NCBI RefSeq assembly: GCF_021190915.1
Contig: NZ_JAIOAP010000002.1
Location: 310,001-374,000, forward strand
Length of the DNA stretch: 64,000 nucleotides
Source: Cohnella silvisoli
GTDB lineage: Bacteria > Bacillota > Bacilli > Paenibacillales > Paenibacillaceae
Direction: 5' to 3'
In this document: one piece after another, positions 51,139 through 59,831 of the stretch
Layout of the letters: each line of letters opens with the position of its first letter
Position numbering within the stretch: position 1 is the first letter of the stretch
The notes under the pieces: generated by a model
What the model saw: only the letters and a program-made list of their open reading frames with translations
Told to the model about the DNA's origin: nothing
Databases searched by the model: none
Translations under genes and position numbers: made by a program

Positions 51139-52446
51139 TTATTTGAATTTGCTAAGCTTGTCGCCGAATTTCTCGCCGAGGTTAAAACTCATGCTTTCCG
51201 CTGGCGGCAAATTCGTTTCTTCCTTCGACGCACGCGGTCCGCGAGGCTCACGGTATTCGCGCTCCGGACGAGCAGGCGCTTCTTCCGTTTCCTTGATGGA
51301 AAGGGACACGCGCTTCTCGGCAGGGTTGAAGTCAAGCACTTTGGCTTGAACTTCTTGACCTTCCTTCAGCACTTCGAAAGGCGTCGCAATGTGACGATGC
51401 GCGATTTGCGAAATGTGAACGAGACCTTCGACGCCTGGAGCGATCTCAACGAAAGCTCCGAAGCTGACTAGACGTTTAACAACGCCGGTAACGATATCGC
51501 CGATGTTGAATTGTCCGTTGGCCGAATCCCAAGGACCCGGTTGCGCCGCTTTGATGCTGAGCGAGATTTTGCCAAGGGAAGGATCGATTTTCAGAACCTT
51601 CACCTTCACGCTTTGACCTTCGGCAACGACGTCCGCTGGATGGGCAACATGCTGCCAAGCCATTTCGGATACGTGTACAAGACCATCGATGCCGCCGATA
51701 TCCACGAACGCGCCGAACGGCGTCAAACGTTGAATCGTGCCTTCCAGCACTTGGCCAGGCTGCAAGGTGCTCATGATTTGTTGTTTTTGGTTTTCGTATT
51801 CGGCATCAAGCACGTCTTTGGCGGAAAGAATGACCTTGTTGTTCTCACGGTCGATTTCTTTCACTTTTACCTTCAAAGTACGGCCTTTGTACGAACTGAA
51901 ATCTTCAACGAAATGACGTTCGACCATAGAAGCCGGAATAAATCCGCGAACGCCCACGTCAGCTACCAGACCGCCCTTAACGACGTCGGTGATAGCCACT
52001 TCGAACGCTTCGCCGCTTTCGAACTTCGCTTGAAGCTCATCCCATGCGCGAGGGCTGTCAATCTGGCGCTTGGACAGCACGAGCGATTCCTTAGCATCGT
52101 TGATGCTGACGATCTTCGCTTCGACTTCCTGGCCGATTTGTACGGCATCCGCAGCGCTCTCCAAGTTAACAGAAGAAAGCTCGCGCAGAGGAATGACTCC
52201 GTCGTATTTATATCCAAGGCTAACGTACGCTTGGTTATCCTCGATTTTGACTACCGTACCTTTCACGGTGTCCCCTTTCTTCAAGGTCACGAGATTTTCT
52301 AGTGCATCCTGGCTAACCGTTTCAGCTGCCGGCTCATTAACGGGTTCAACCGCCGCTTCAGCTGTTGCTTCAGCAGCTTGTTCAGTTCCCGTTTCGTTAA
52401 CCGGTTCGGCGGCCGCCGTTTCCTGAACGTTGATTTCTTCAGACAT
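51139..52446 (-). CDS. rpsA: 30S ribosomal protein S1 homologue (YpfD)
   Basis: About 435 residues. An acidic, alanine-rich N-terminus of about 45 residues is followed by four S1 RNA-binding repeats (GDTVKGTVVKIEDNQAYVSL, then EVAITDVVKGGLVADVGVRG, GTIQRLTPFGAFVDIGG and GVVKRLVSFGAFVEIAPG) and a basic tail. Low-G+C Gram-positive S1 homologues have four rather than six repeats. GGAGG lies about 9 bases before the ATG. In B. subtilis it lies upstream of cmk as here. Confidence 0.92.
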   Translation of the reverse strand: MSEEINVQETAAAEPVNETGTEQAAEATAEAAVEPVNEPAAETVSQDALENLVTLKKGDTVKGTVVKIEDNQAYVSLGYKYDGVIPLRELSSVNLESAADAVQIGQEVEAKIVSINDAKESLVLSKRQIDSPRAWDELQAKFESGEAFEVAITDVVKGGLVADVGVRGFIPASMVERHFVEDFSSYKGRTLKVKVKEIDRENNKVILSAKDVLDAEYENQKQQIMSTLQPGQVLEGTIQRLTPFGAFVDIGGIDGLVHVSEMAWQHVAHPADVVAEGQSVKVKVLKIDPSLGKISLSIKAAQPGPWDSANGQFNIGDIVTGVVKRLVSFGAFVEIAPGVEGLVHISQIAHRHIATPFEVLKEGQEVQAKVLDFNPAEKRVSLSIKETEEAPARPEREYREPRGPRASKEETNLPPAESMSFNLGEKFGDKLSKFK

Positions 52447-52653
52447 GAAAATTACCTCCTCAGTTCTACCCCAACTTTATTTAAACCCGCTTCAAGCGGC
52501 GCTTAAATCTCTTTTACCCAAAATCATGAGAACCAAGACACAAAATCATTACCTTTTTGAGAAGGCAATATATGTATGTGTCCAGCGATCGGATGATCGC
52601 CCAAATAATGCCTATAGTATTAGAGTATCTCAGTGGAAACATGCATCCCCTAT

Positions 52654-53241
52654 TCAGGATGCGGGTTTACCCGTCTTGAGCATTTCCCGAATACGCGACA
52701 TGATGAGCTCCGTCGCCTCTTCCATGCTTTCGGTCGTTCCTAGCTCAGCATATGGAGTTAGATCTATAGGTGCTCCATAGACGGCTAACATCTTACGAAA
52801 CGGACGATAATTACCGACAAGCGCGACTGGGACGACTAACGCCTTAGAACGAATGGCCATCGTCACTGCCCCTCGTTTGCCCATCCCAACCGTTTCATTG
52901 CGGGTACCTTCCGGAAAAATCCCCATCACATGACCTTCTTGCAACAACGAGATGGCCGTTCGAATCGCTTCCTTGCTCACTCCGCCCCGTTTAACCGGAA
53001 ATGCGCCGACTGCTTTAATCAGTGATCCAAAGAGAGGTATACGGAACAATTCGGCTTTCGCCATATAATGAACTTTGCGGGGTACCCATACCCCCAAAGT
53101 GATGGGATCTTGTAAACTTTTATGATTGCTGCATAAAATGAGCGGACCTTCCAGCGGAATATTGGATATTCCTCTAGCTTCCAAACGATAAAGACCCCAA
53201 AATAAAATCCGGAGAATAAGCCTACAAAAACGGTATAACAT
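52654..53241 (-). CDS. 1-acyl-sn-glycerol-3-phosphate acyltransferase (PlsC family)
   Basis: About 195 residues. The acyltransferase boxes are CSNHKSLQDP (N-H-x4-D, near residue 37), VGAFPVKRGG and GIFPEGTRNE (near 108). A hydrophobic N-terminus (FCRLILRILFWGLY) suggests membrane association. It forms phosphatidic acid from lyso-phosphatidate, downstream of PlsY. It starts 3 bases after cmk. Confidence 0.92.
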   Translation of the reverse strand: MLYRFCRLILRILFWGLYRLEARGISNIPLEGPLILCSNHKSLQDPITLGVWVPRKVHYMAKAELFRIPLFGSLIKAVGAFPVKRGGVSKEAIRTAISLLQEGHVMGIFPEGTRNETVGMGKRGAVTMAIRSKALVVPVALVGNYRPFRKMLAVYGAPIDLTPYAELGTTESMEEATELIMSRIREMLKTGKPAS

Positions 53242-53244
53242 AAT

Positions 53245-53949
53245 TTACTTCTCCTCCGCCAAAATGGTTCTTGCAGCGGCAAGTCCCCATTGTACGATTT
53301 CTTCAACCACTTCGTCCACCGTTCGACCCGTGGAGTCGATCAGACGAGCGTCGGAAGCTTGGAGGAGGGGCGCGATTTCCCGCTCTTGGTCTAATCTGTC
53401 GCGTTCGGAGATTTCTTTCTCAAGCTGACCCAGCGTGATCCCTGCTTCCGGACCGAGTTCACGAAATCTACGGCTGGCTCTTTCCCTTGGCGAAGCGGTA
53501 AGGAACACCTTGAGCTCGGCATTCGGCAACACATGGGTACCGATATCCCGGCCATCCATGACAACGCCTTTCTCGAGCGCCATGCGACGCTGAAGATCGG
53601 CCATTCTTGCGCGAACGGTTTCCAATCGGGCAACGTATGAAACGCTGCGATTGATTTCCAGCGACCTTAACCGCAAGCTGACGTCTTCTCCGTTAACGAG
53701 AACGCGCTGCGAGTCAACGCCTGGTAACAGGACGATGTCCAATTCATTAGCCAAGCGGCCTACGCGGTCGTTGTCTTCTATCGGCAATCCGGATTCCAGA
53801 GCTTTAAGCGTAACCGCTCTGTACATAGCACCCGTATCCACATAAATATATTGCAGAGCCTTGGCAACCATTCGGGCGACCGTACTTTTACCCGCGCCTG
53901 CCGGCCCGTCGATAGCGATATTAATTCGATGCAATGGGGGAACATTCAT
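53245..53949 (-). CDS. cmk: Cytidylate kinase
   Basis: About 234 residues. The P-loop is IDGPAGAGKSTVARM near residue 13, with YVDTGAMYRAVTLKAL near 36 and GVVMDGRDIGTHV near 115. FLTASPRERASRRF near 140 is the LID region. It phosphorylates CMP and dCMP. It follows ypfB after a terminator and leads into the plsC-like gene, as in B. subtilis. Confidence 0.96.
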   Translation of the reverse strand: MNVPPLHRINIAIDGPAGAGKSTVARMVAKALQYIYVDTGAMYRAVTLKALESGLPIEDNDRVGRLANELDIVLLPGVDSQRVLVNGEDVSLRLRSLEINRSVSYVARLETVRARMADLQRRMALEKGVVMDGRDIGTHVLPNAELKVFLTASPRERASRRFRELGPEAGITLGQLEKEISERDRLDQEREIAPLLQASDARLIDSTGRTVDEVVEEIVQWGLAAARTILAEEK

Positions 53950-53995
53950 GAGAGAACAACTGGCCTCCTACATGCCAACACCAAGATGAGACTAG

Positions 53996-54020
53996 AAAAA
54001 ATAAGGCAGGCATAGCCTGC
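53996..54020 (-). terminator. Terminator of ypfB
   Basis: On the minus strand GCAGGC-TAT-GCCTGC followed by CTTATTTTTT, between ypfB and cmk. The stem is short (6 bp). Confidence 0.65.
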
Positions 54021-54079
54021 TAGGTTGAGAAAATTATACCACACGGCACCCGGGGATGCAAAAAAAGCGACATCGGCAA

Positions 54080-54283
54080 CTAGCGCGCAACGTAATGAAA
54101 AGGAACTCCTTCGGAGTCGTCCGTCGTCGTTAATAAATGTCTTGCTAACGGAAATTGCAACGCTAGCTGGAACAAACAGAGCAATATCGCGAGCACCATA
54201 ATTCCCCTCGCCAATACCCTCTCTATCCGATCCGACCACGCGGCATACTCAGACTTTTTTCTACTTTCTTCGTCCCGATCCAT
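54080..54283 (-). CDS. ypfB: YpfB-like small membrane protein (DUF5359)
   Basis: About 67 residues with one membrane helix (LARGIMVLAILLCLFQLALQF, about residues 24-44). The charged N-terminus (MDRDEESRKKSEYAAWSDR) is cytoplasmic. Size, topology and position between cmk and the PilZ gene match B. subtilis ypfB. The function is unknown. Confidence 0.7.
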   Translation of the reverse strand: MDRDEESRKKSEYAAWSDRIERVLARGIMVLAILLCLFQLALQFPLARHLLTTTDDSEGVPFHYVAR

Positions 54284-54328
54284 CGTTTACCTCCCTTCGA
54301 GCACCCGGACATCGGATGCCGCAGAGAG

Positions 54329-54994
54329 TTACTCCTTGCGTTTGTCCAATTGGCGCTCAAAGCAATATCGTATGATTTTTTGTTGGTCGGAATCGGCAAT
54401 TTCCTGGAACCGCATCATAATAAGATGCTTATCCGGTTCGACGGGAAGCACTCTAACGACTTCGCCTTCAAACCTTGCATGGGCGACAGAGCCGCCCTTA
54501 TAGCTTAATAATAGCCAACAGGAGAGCACCGCATTCGGAACGATCGGCCATTTGCGCTCGCAGGTGAAAGAAATGCCGCCACCGCCGACATCTTCGGTGA
54601 TTGCCACGAACCTGAGCTTGTCTCCGATTTTCACCGCTAATTCCAAATTGGCTTCCACCCTTAGGAAGCTTCGGCGTTGATCCTTCGTAATTTCCTCGAG
54701 CTCCGGTTTCCGGATCGATACGAGAGGTACCGAATCCTTGCGGAATCCCGTGACCGAACTCGCAAACAGATGCTTTACCCCTTCTTGGGTAAAGAAGAAC
54801 AGCTGAAATTTCTCTCCGAGCTCCGAGCGGTACAATTTACGGCTTTTCTCATCGAGCGGAATTTCGATGTATATGTTTTTGTCATCTAAATCGGCTACGC
54901 GAGAGCGCAGCGTTAGAGGTGGGGTATCTGCCTCTTTATTAACGATTTCCGGGATAATCTGTATGTATAGCGTTTGATTGATTTTCGGCAGCAC
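54329..54994 (-). CDS. motI: PilZ-domain c-di-GMP receptor, flagellar brake type
   Basis: About 221 residues. An N-terminal YcgR-like beta domain precedes a PilZ domain with the c-di-GMP motifs QRRSFLRVEA (near residue 107) and DVGGGGISF (near 137). The B. subtilis orthologue YpfA (MotI, DgrA) binds c-di-GMP and halts flagellar rotation by acting on MotA. The start is GTG at 54994, with GGAGGG 6 bases upstream. Confidence 0.9.
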   Translation of the reverse strand: MLPKINQTLYIQIIPEIVNKEADTPPLTLRSRVADLDDKNIYIEIPLDEKSRKLYRSELGEKFQLFFFTQEGVKHLFASSVTGFRKDSVPLVSIRKPELEEITKDQRRSFLRVEANLELAVKIGDKLRFVAITEDVGGGGISFTCERKWPIVPNAVLSCWLLLSYKGGSVAHARFEGEVVRVLPVEPDKHLIMMRFQEIADSDQQKIIRYCFERQLDKRKE

Positions 54995-55081
54995 CCATAA
55001 CCCTCCACATTAGGCATGATCGGCAAACTTTCCCTTTCGTTACGCCTCATTATAACATGGGTGAAGAAGTTTGGGGAATGA

Positions 55082-55115
55082 GATAAGCGCTTCGCATGCG
55101 GCCGAAGCGCTTATC
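55082..55115. terminator. Inverted repeat after ypeB
   Basis: GATAAGCGCTTCG and CGAAGCGCTTATC form a 13-bp perfect stem with an 8-base loop. The U-run after it on the minus strand is poor, so its strength as a terminator is uncertain. Confidence 0.55.
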
Positions 55116-55118
55116 TGT

Positions 55119-56474
55119 TTATTTATAGATCGGTTTTGCCGAATCCGGGATTTCCTCGATGCTTTCTTCCTCGCCCGTTTCCGCGCTCATAAAGATCCGA
55201 TAGCGATGGTCGTTGATTTTGCCGATGAATTCGTGACACAGGACAGGCTGCCGCATGTCATTCTCGATGACGGCCAGCGAATAATCCTCTACTCTAAATT
55301 CGGGGTTAAGCCCGGTTTGCGCCTGTGCCTTGCTCAGCTTCGGCTTCCCTGGAGCGAGCAGCTTCATCGCGAAAACATGGTCCTTCGCTTGCAACCCGAC
55401 GATCTCGCCGTTGTCCAGCGCCACGCGAACCGTTACTTTATCCGGATATATCCTCACGTTGTCGATCGTATGGGCAAAAGTGAATACCGCTACGTGATCA
55501 TACTCGTCATAGGTGATCGGACTCATATCTTTGTAATCATGCCGAACAAGAAATTCCGATGCCTTGTTGCGTGCCGTATCGAAATTCAACTTGCGGCTTT
55601 TCACGTCCCGCGGGTTCATGAACCAGAGCAGATAACCGCCCTTCCGGGTATAATCCATTTGGATATTCACGCCGTTTGACGCTTTCAAGGAAACTGCATA
55701 AGCCGGAAGGTCCGTTTTGGCGCCGGCTTCGGATACCTTCACGTCAGTCGCATTCACATGGTGACCTAGAAAATCCATCGCCTTCTTCTTGACTTCGTCC
55801 GCCGTCACATCTTTTCCGGTTAATTGCGCCGATGATAACTTCCGGTCCGTTGACATTGCGGATGGTCCCCATTCATTCTCGGGATACGCACCCATTTGCT
55901 TGTCGACCGTTTTGAAGCCGTCGATAATCGAATTGTCGTTCGGACCGTTCTCGCTTGCGATCGCGACCTCCACGTCCATCCAGCGCAGATGATTGGCAAT
56001 AACCTTATCCTGTACCTTGCCCAACTCTTGATTAACGGAAGTAGCTGTTTTGTACAAGGATTTCATCGTCTTGAGCTCTTCCGGCGTCAACGGTTTCTTA
56101 GTCAGGTCTCGAACGGATGTCCGGTAAGCAAAGCTTGAAATCCGGCTCAGGAATTGCTCTGCTTTGTTGAAGGGCAGCATAGCCAACGGCAATTGGTTAA
56201 TCTCGTTCTGCGCCTGGCTGGTCAATCTCCATACGTTAACCAAGCCTTTGCGTTGCATGCCTTGCGATGCGGAAGACACCGCTAATGTCTGGCCAAGCTC
56301 GTCGTGCAGCCGCCCCATGTGATGGCTTAAATCATGGAACGCGCGTTGGTATTGGTTCTCCGCCTTGATAAGTACGGAGTTTTTCTCCTGATGCTCCTGG
56401 TACCCCCAAACGATGGCGCCAATAAACAGAATAGTGACAATCGGAAACATAATGGAACTTAATCGAGCATACAT
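55119..56474 (-). CDS. ypeB: Germination protein YpeB
   Basis: About 451 residues (B. subtilis YpeB has 450). One N-terminal membrane helix (IMFPIVTILFIGAIVWGY, residues 8-25) is followed by a helical domain and three PepSY-like domains (for example VKKKAMDFLGHHVNATDVKV and FDTARNKASEFLVRHDY). YpeB is needed for localisation and stability of the germination lytic enzyme SleB. No sleB gene lies upstream, unlike the usual sleB-ypeB pair. GGGG lies about 10 bases before the ATG at 56474. Confidence 0.95.
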   Translation of the reverse strand: MYARLSSIMFPIVTILFIGAIVWGYQEHQEKNSVLIKAENQYQRAFHDLSHHMGRLHDELGQTLAVSSASQGMQRKGLVNVWRLTSQAQNEINQLPLAMLPFNKAEQFLSRISSFAYRTSVRDLTKKPLTPEELKTMKSLYKTATSVNQELGKVQDKVIANHLRWMDVEVAIASENGPNDNSIIDGFKTVDKQMGAYPENEWGPSAMSTDRKLSSAQLTGKDVTADEVKKKAMDFLGHHVNATDVKVSEAGAKTDLPAYAVSLKASNGVNIQMDYTRKGGYLLWFMNPRDVKSRKLNFDTARNKASEFLVRHDYKDMSPITYDEYDHVAVFTFAHTIDNVRIYPDKVTVRVALDNGEIVGLQAKDHVFAMKLLAPGKPKLSKAQAQTGLNPEFRVEDYSLAVIENDMRQPVLCHEFIGKINDHRYRIFMSAETGEEESIEEIPDSAKPIYK

Positions 56475-56583
56475 GAAAAGCCGACCCCTTTCATTCCCAT
56501 ACGGTATGGCGTTAGTGTGGGATGAAGGTTCCAACTTTATGCGCGCAAGTTAACCCTTTCTAAAAACAACAAAGAGGAAGGCT

Positions 56584-56593
56584 CCCCCCCCCC
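56584..56593. repeat. Homopolymer tract of ten C (ten G on minus)
   Basis: Ten consecutive C, 4 bases past the stop of the zinc-ribbon gene. It is part of a hairpin-like sequence (AACAA-G10-AGCC-TTCCTCTTTGTT on minus) followed by GTTTTT. Length variation by slippage is likely. Confidence 0.9.
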
Positions 56594-56597
56594 TTGT

Positions 56598-56759
56598 TCA
56601 GAAGAGCGCTTCCTCCTCGATTTCGAAATCGTCCGCGTTGCTGCATATGCATTGCTTGAAACCGGTAGCTACGCGGTCTCGTTCCTTGCGTCCGCGCAGT
56701 ACAAACTTCTCATTGCACCGGTTACACCGTATCGTTACTTTAAGCCGATGCGATAACAG
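56598..56759 (-). CDS. Small zinc-ribbon protein with probable CTG start
   Basis: About 53 residues. The sequence reads LKVTIRCNRCNEKFVLRGRK and later GFKQCICSNADDF, giving C-x2-C and C-x-C pairs suited to a single zinc site, with an acidic C-terminus. The frame has no ATG, GTG or TTG at the right place. A CTG at 56759 has GGAGGG 7 bases upstream and is the likely start. It lies where sleB would be expected, between prsW and ypeB. The function is unknown. Confidence 0.55.
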   Translation of the reverse strand: MLSHRLKVTIRCNRCNEKFVLRGRKERDRVATGFKQCICSNADDFEIEEEALF

Positions 56760-56808
56760 GCAAGTCCCCTCCCTTACCGATATTCCTACACCAGTATGGA
56801 CGGAACGA

Positions 56809-57501
56809 TCAGGATTTAACCTCTTCTTCGCGTTTTAACAGGCGGAAAGGGGATACCGCGTTCGCGCGATTTACTTTACGCATGCCTCTGAACCAGAGCA
56901 CGAACATAAAGGGGACTACCAGCCAGAACCAGTTGGGCGATACGGTTAGCAGCATGAAATCGTATAACCCGTGCCAAGCAAGCGGCAACAATAAGGCAAG
57001 CCATAGATGAAACTTAACTTTCTTGCCGACGGAAAACTTCGCGCGGCCTAAAGAGTAACCCATGAATACGCCGAACAAGGCATGGCCCGACACGGGAAGG
57101 AGCGCCCGCATCATAAGCGAGCCGAAGGTTGCGGGCTGCAGAAAAGCGTAAAGAACATTCTCCAAAGTGGCAAACCCCAAAGACACCGCGACAGCGTAGA
57201 CGATACCGTCATAAGGCTCATCGAATTCCGTGTGGTTGTATATGATGTGATAGAGGACGAACCATTTGAAAAATTCCTCGACCCCCGCCGAAATAACGAA
57301 AGAAAAAGTGAGCGGCGAATCCCCCCACAGCAACGTTAATCCCCGTTGAACGATCATTATGGGTATGACGATCAATACTCCGGTCAGGAACATCTTGAGT
57401 ACCATCGGAAGCGGCTCGGCGTCGTAGCGATCTTTCCAGTAAAAATAAGCCAACAATGATATTCCAGGCACGATCGCGGCAGCCAATACCGATAACAGCA
57501 T
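56809..57501 (-). CDS. prsW: PrsW family intramembrane protease
   Basis: About 230 residues with seven to eight membrane helices. The catalytic motifs are GVEEFFKWF (EE-x3-K, near residue 72), FATLENVLY (F-x3-EN), SGHALFGVFMG and HGLYDFMLL. PrsW cleaves anti-sigma factors within the membrane; in B. subtilis it cuts RsiW, activating SigW. Whether it acts on the anti-sigma at 10967-11569 is not known. The ATG at 57501 is chosen because GGGAGGG precedes it; the longer reading crosses a terminator. Confidence 0.93.
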   Translation of the reverse strand: MLLSVLAAAIVPGISLLAYFYWKDRYDAEPLPMVLKMFLTGVLIVIPIMIVQRGLTLLWGDSPLTFSFVISAGVEEFFKWFVLYHIIYNHTEFDEPYDGIVYAVAVSLGFATLENVLYAFLQPATFGSLMMRALLPVSGHALFGVFMGYSLGRAKFSVGKKVKFHLWLALLLPLAWHGLYDFMLLTVSPNWFWLVVPFMFVLWFRGMRKVNRANAVSPFRLLKREEEVKS

Positions 57502-57558
57502 CTTCCGTTCCCTCCCCTCACTACTACCCATTATAACAGCAAAACAGTGCCCATAAAA

Positions 57559-57603
57559 AAAGAACATTTTGCGAAAAATGTTCTTTTTCGCAAAATGTTC
57601 TTT
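57559..57603 (-). terminator. Terminator of mecA, 20-bp perfect stem
   Basis: AAAGAACATTTTGCGAAAAA and its exact complement flank a 5-base loop. A run of seven T follows on the minus strand. Confidence 0.9.
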
Positions 57604-57622
57604 GGGTGAAGGAGCAAATCCG

Positions 57623-58222
57623 TTAATCCGCGAAATTCTCGGCCAATACTTTAACCGCATTCGAGGCTATGATCAGCTTTCCATACTCCTCCAACACGGC
57701 AGGCGTAACGGATGTGGCATCGCCATATTCGGCCAAAACCGCGATTAGAGCATGATAACCGGAGCTTTCCAACCCTGCAGGGTCAAAGCAAAGAATCCAT
57801 TGATTCTGATAACGGTACATTCTTCCGTCTTCAGTCAAATGTCCAGCCAACGTCTTGGCAGCGCCGATAGCGTCTTCAATATCCCTGAATCGATATATGA
57901 TGGCTTCGCTTTGTTCAAGCGTAACTTCCAATTCGTAAACTTCTTCTTCGTCTTCGGTAGCCGATTCCGCATCCCTCTCGAGCTTCCCTCTCGTGACGAT
58001 GACAACCATTCCTTGCGCAGGCATGGCGAAGACTTCGACGGCTAACGGCCCGGAGGCATCGAATCCGAGCTCGTTGTAAGCTTGATCCATCATTTCGCTG
58101 AATAGCTCATGTACCTTGGGAATTTCTCGCCACATGTCTTCTTTCTGGATCCCGCGCTCAGTCAAATCATCGAACGTGAGGAAAATCCGAATTTTGTCTT
58201 GGCTAAGCCGCTCCATCCTCAT
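57623..58222 (-). CDS. mecA: Adaptor protein MecA
   Basis: About 199 residues. The N-terminal MRMERLSQDKIRIFLTFDDL binds substrates; an acidic linker (ESATEDEEEVYELE) joins it to the C-terminal domain that binds ClpC (FRDIEDAIGAAKTLAGHL and the YLYRxx-like MYRYQNQWILCF). MecA targets proteins such as ComK to ClpCP degradation. GGAGG lies about 9 bases before the ATG at 58222. It stands alone between terminators. Confidence 0.93.
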   Translation of the reverse strand: MRMERLSQDKIRIFLTFDDLTERGIQKEDMWREIPKVHELFSEMMDQAYNELGFDASGPLAVEVFAMPAQGMVVIVTRGKLERDAESATEDEEEVYELEVTLEQSEAIIYRFRDIEDAIGAAKTLAGHLTEDGRMYRYQNQWILCFDPAGLESSGYHALIAVLAEYGDATSVTPAVLEEYGKLIIASNAVKVLAENFAD

Positions 58223-58348
58223 GACAGGATCCTCCTTCTGTGGGTGATAACAGCTTATGATTAAGCATATAATGCGTGAATGAAACTTTCTTGAGAACAT
58301 GTTATCACTTCTCCAATTGAAATGCACTAGGGAAAACCCTCGAAAAAC

Positions 58349-58392
58349 AAAAAAACGGCACCGTTTCTCCCCTTGACAGGGAGGACGATGCC
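58349..58392 (-). terminator. Terminator of the gene at 58415-58750
   Basis: On the minus strand GGCATCGT...CTCCC pairs with GGGGAG...ACGGTGCC, followed by GTTTTTTTG. Confidence 0.8.
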
Positions 58393-58414
58393 CTCTTTAT
58401 TCAACAAATATGAC

Positions 58415-58750
58415 TTAAATTCGATGTTGACCGTTTTGTTCCAAAATAGAATTGACTTCATGCGAAACATCCTCATCCTGAGCGATCAATTTCTCTACAT
58501 CGCCCAACCCGACTTCATTCATGGAGGACGATTTACTCGTTTTACGTCCGATATCCGCCGATCGTCTGAAGCTGCTGGCGAACTTCATATTCAACGCCTT
58601 CTCGATGGCATCGTCTTTCATCATGTTCATTCGATGCTTTAGATTTTGTCCGACTCCAGCCGTAACCGCGGACATCATCTGATTGCGCTGAATCATCAAT
58701 ACGACGGCAGCGCCCGCCAATCCGCCTATCACGAAAGTCCCGATTTTCAT
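58415..58750 (-). CDS. Hypothetical small membrane-anchored protein
   Basis: About 111 residues. An N-terminal hydrophobic segment (GTFVIGGLAGAAVVLMI, residues 4-20) is followed by a helical, methionine-rich region (HRMNMMKDDAIEKALNM) and a soluble tail. This is the YtxH-like layout, but no firm family match is seen. GGAGGTGG lies about 7 bases before the ATG. Confidence 0.75.
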   Translation of the reverse strand: MKIGTFVIGGLAGAAVVLMIQRNQMMSAVTAGVGQNLKHRMNMMKDDAIEKALNMKFASSFRRSADIGRKTSKSSSMNEVGLGDVEKLIAQDEDVSHEVNSILEQNGQHRI

Positions 58751-58902
58751 TTGTCCACCTCCTTATTAGCTTTATTGTGACCGAGTATGCCAAGGACATG
58801 CCCCATCAAAATAAGGAAGCGCGTCTTATGTCGAATCGTTGGGGAAATATGATACAATCCAAGTGAGCAAACGCAACACAAGTTAACGGAGGGAATCCCA
58901 CC

Positions 58903-59769
58903 ATGAATCGACGGCTAATCGTTATTTGTTCCATTCTATTGTTAGCGGCCCTTGTAGGATGCAGCAAAAGCTCTCCAACAAGCAACTCAGCCACTCCAAC
59001 CTCCTCGCAGGCTGAGACGACACCGGCATCGCAGGCAGCAACACCTTCCGCTACATCATCTTCCAGTCCTACTGCACCTGAAGAGACCGAGCCCAGCGCC
59101 CCGTCCGAACCTTCGGAAGCGGCGAAAACTTACCGGATGAACAAAATTTATTCTATCGTACCCATCGATAAAGAGAAGTCCGAAAGTAAGGTGGTGCTCC
59201 TTACTTTCGACGACGGTCCGAAGGATCCCGCGACATTGGACCCACTCCTAGATGCGCTGGATAAACATCATGCGAAAGCGATCTTCTTCGTTAACGGATA
59301 CCGTGTGAAAGCACATCCGGAACTGCTTAAGAAAATTGACGAACGCAACCAAGTTATCGGCAACCACTCTTGGGATCACATTGAATTAAAGAAGGAAAAG
59401 GCGCCCAAAATTAAAGAACAGATCGAAAAAGTCCAAGCTATCGTCAAGGAAGTGACGGGCAAGACACCTGTATTTTTCCGTCCGCCTTTTGCGTCAGCCA
59501 ATGACGACGTTCACCGAATCGCCAAGGACAACGGCTTGCTGTTCATGACTTGGTCTAACGGATCCTTGGATTGGGATATGAAGAAGGTACCGGAGGAAAA
59601 AAGACCGCAAGCTGTCATCGATAACGTACTGGAGCAACTGCACCCTGGCAGCAACATTTTGATGCACGAGCTTCCTTGGACTGCCGCTACGCTAGATAAC
59701 CTGCTTACACAGTTGGAGAAGAAGGGTTATTCTTTCGTAGATCCTAATTCGATCGATACCGAGCTGTAA
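58903..59769 (+). CDS. Polysaccharide deacetylase lipoprotein
   Basis: About 288 residues. The signal peptide ends in lipobox L-V-G-C (cysteine near residue 20), followed by a Ser/Thr/Pro-rich linker to about residue 75. The NodB domain holds the metal and catalytic motifs LTFDDGPKD (near 103), GNHSWDH (H-x3-H, near 153), FFRPPF (near 192) and ILMHEL. It probably removes N-acetyl groups from peptidoglycan at the membrane outer face. GGAGGG lies 9 bases before the ATG. Confidence 0.93.
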   Translation: MNRRLIVICSILLLAALVGCSKSSPTSNSATPTSSQAETTPASQAATPSATSSSSPTAPEETEPSAPSEPSEAAKTYRMNKIYSIVPIDKEKSESKVVLLTFDDGPKDPATLDPLLDALDKHHAKAIFFVNGYRVKAHPELLKKIDERNQVIGNHSWDHIELKKEKAPKIKEQIEKVQAIVKEVTGKTPVFFRPPFASANDDVHRIAKDNGLLFMTWSNGSLDWDMKKVPEEKRPQAVIDNVLEQLHPGSNILMHELPWTAATLDNLLTQLEKKGYSFVDPNSIDTEL

Positions 59770-59786
59770 TTTAGTCGCAACGATTA

Positions 59787-59830
59787 AGAAGGCTGCTTCC
59801 CATCCGCGAGGACATGGAAGCAGCCTTCTT
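59787..59830. terminator. Bidirectional terminator
   Basis: GAAGGCTGCTTCC pairs with GGAAGCAGCCTTC around a 14-base loop, with TT-rich flanks on plus. It separates the convergent deacetylase and 59832-60134 genes. Confidence 0.82.
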
Positions 59831-59831
59831 G

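Noticed and set aside
57559..57603. LexA box in the mecA-prsW gap (GAAC...GTTC)
   Set aside because: The half-sites are not spaced by 4 bases; the sequence is a 20-bp terminator stem.
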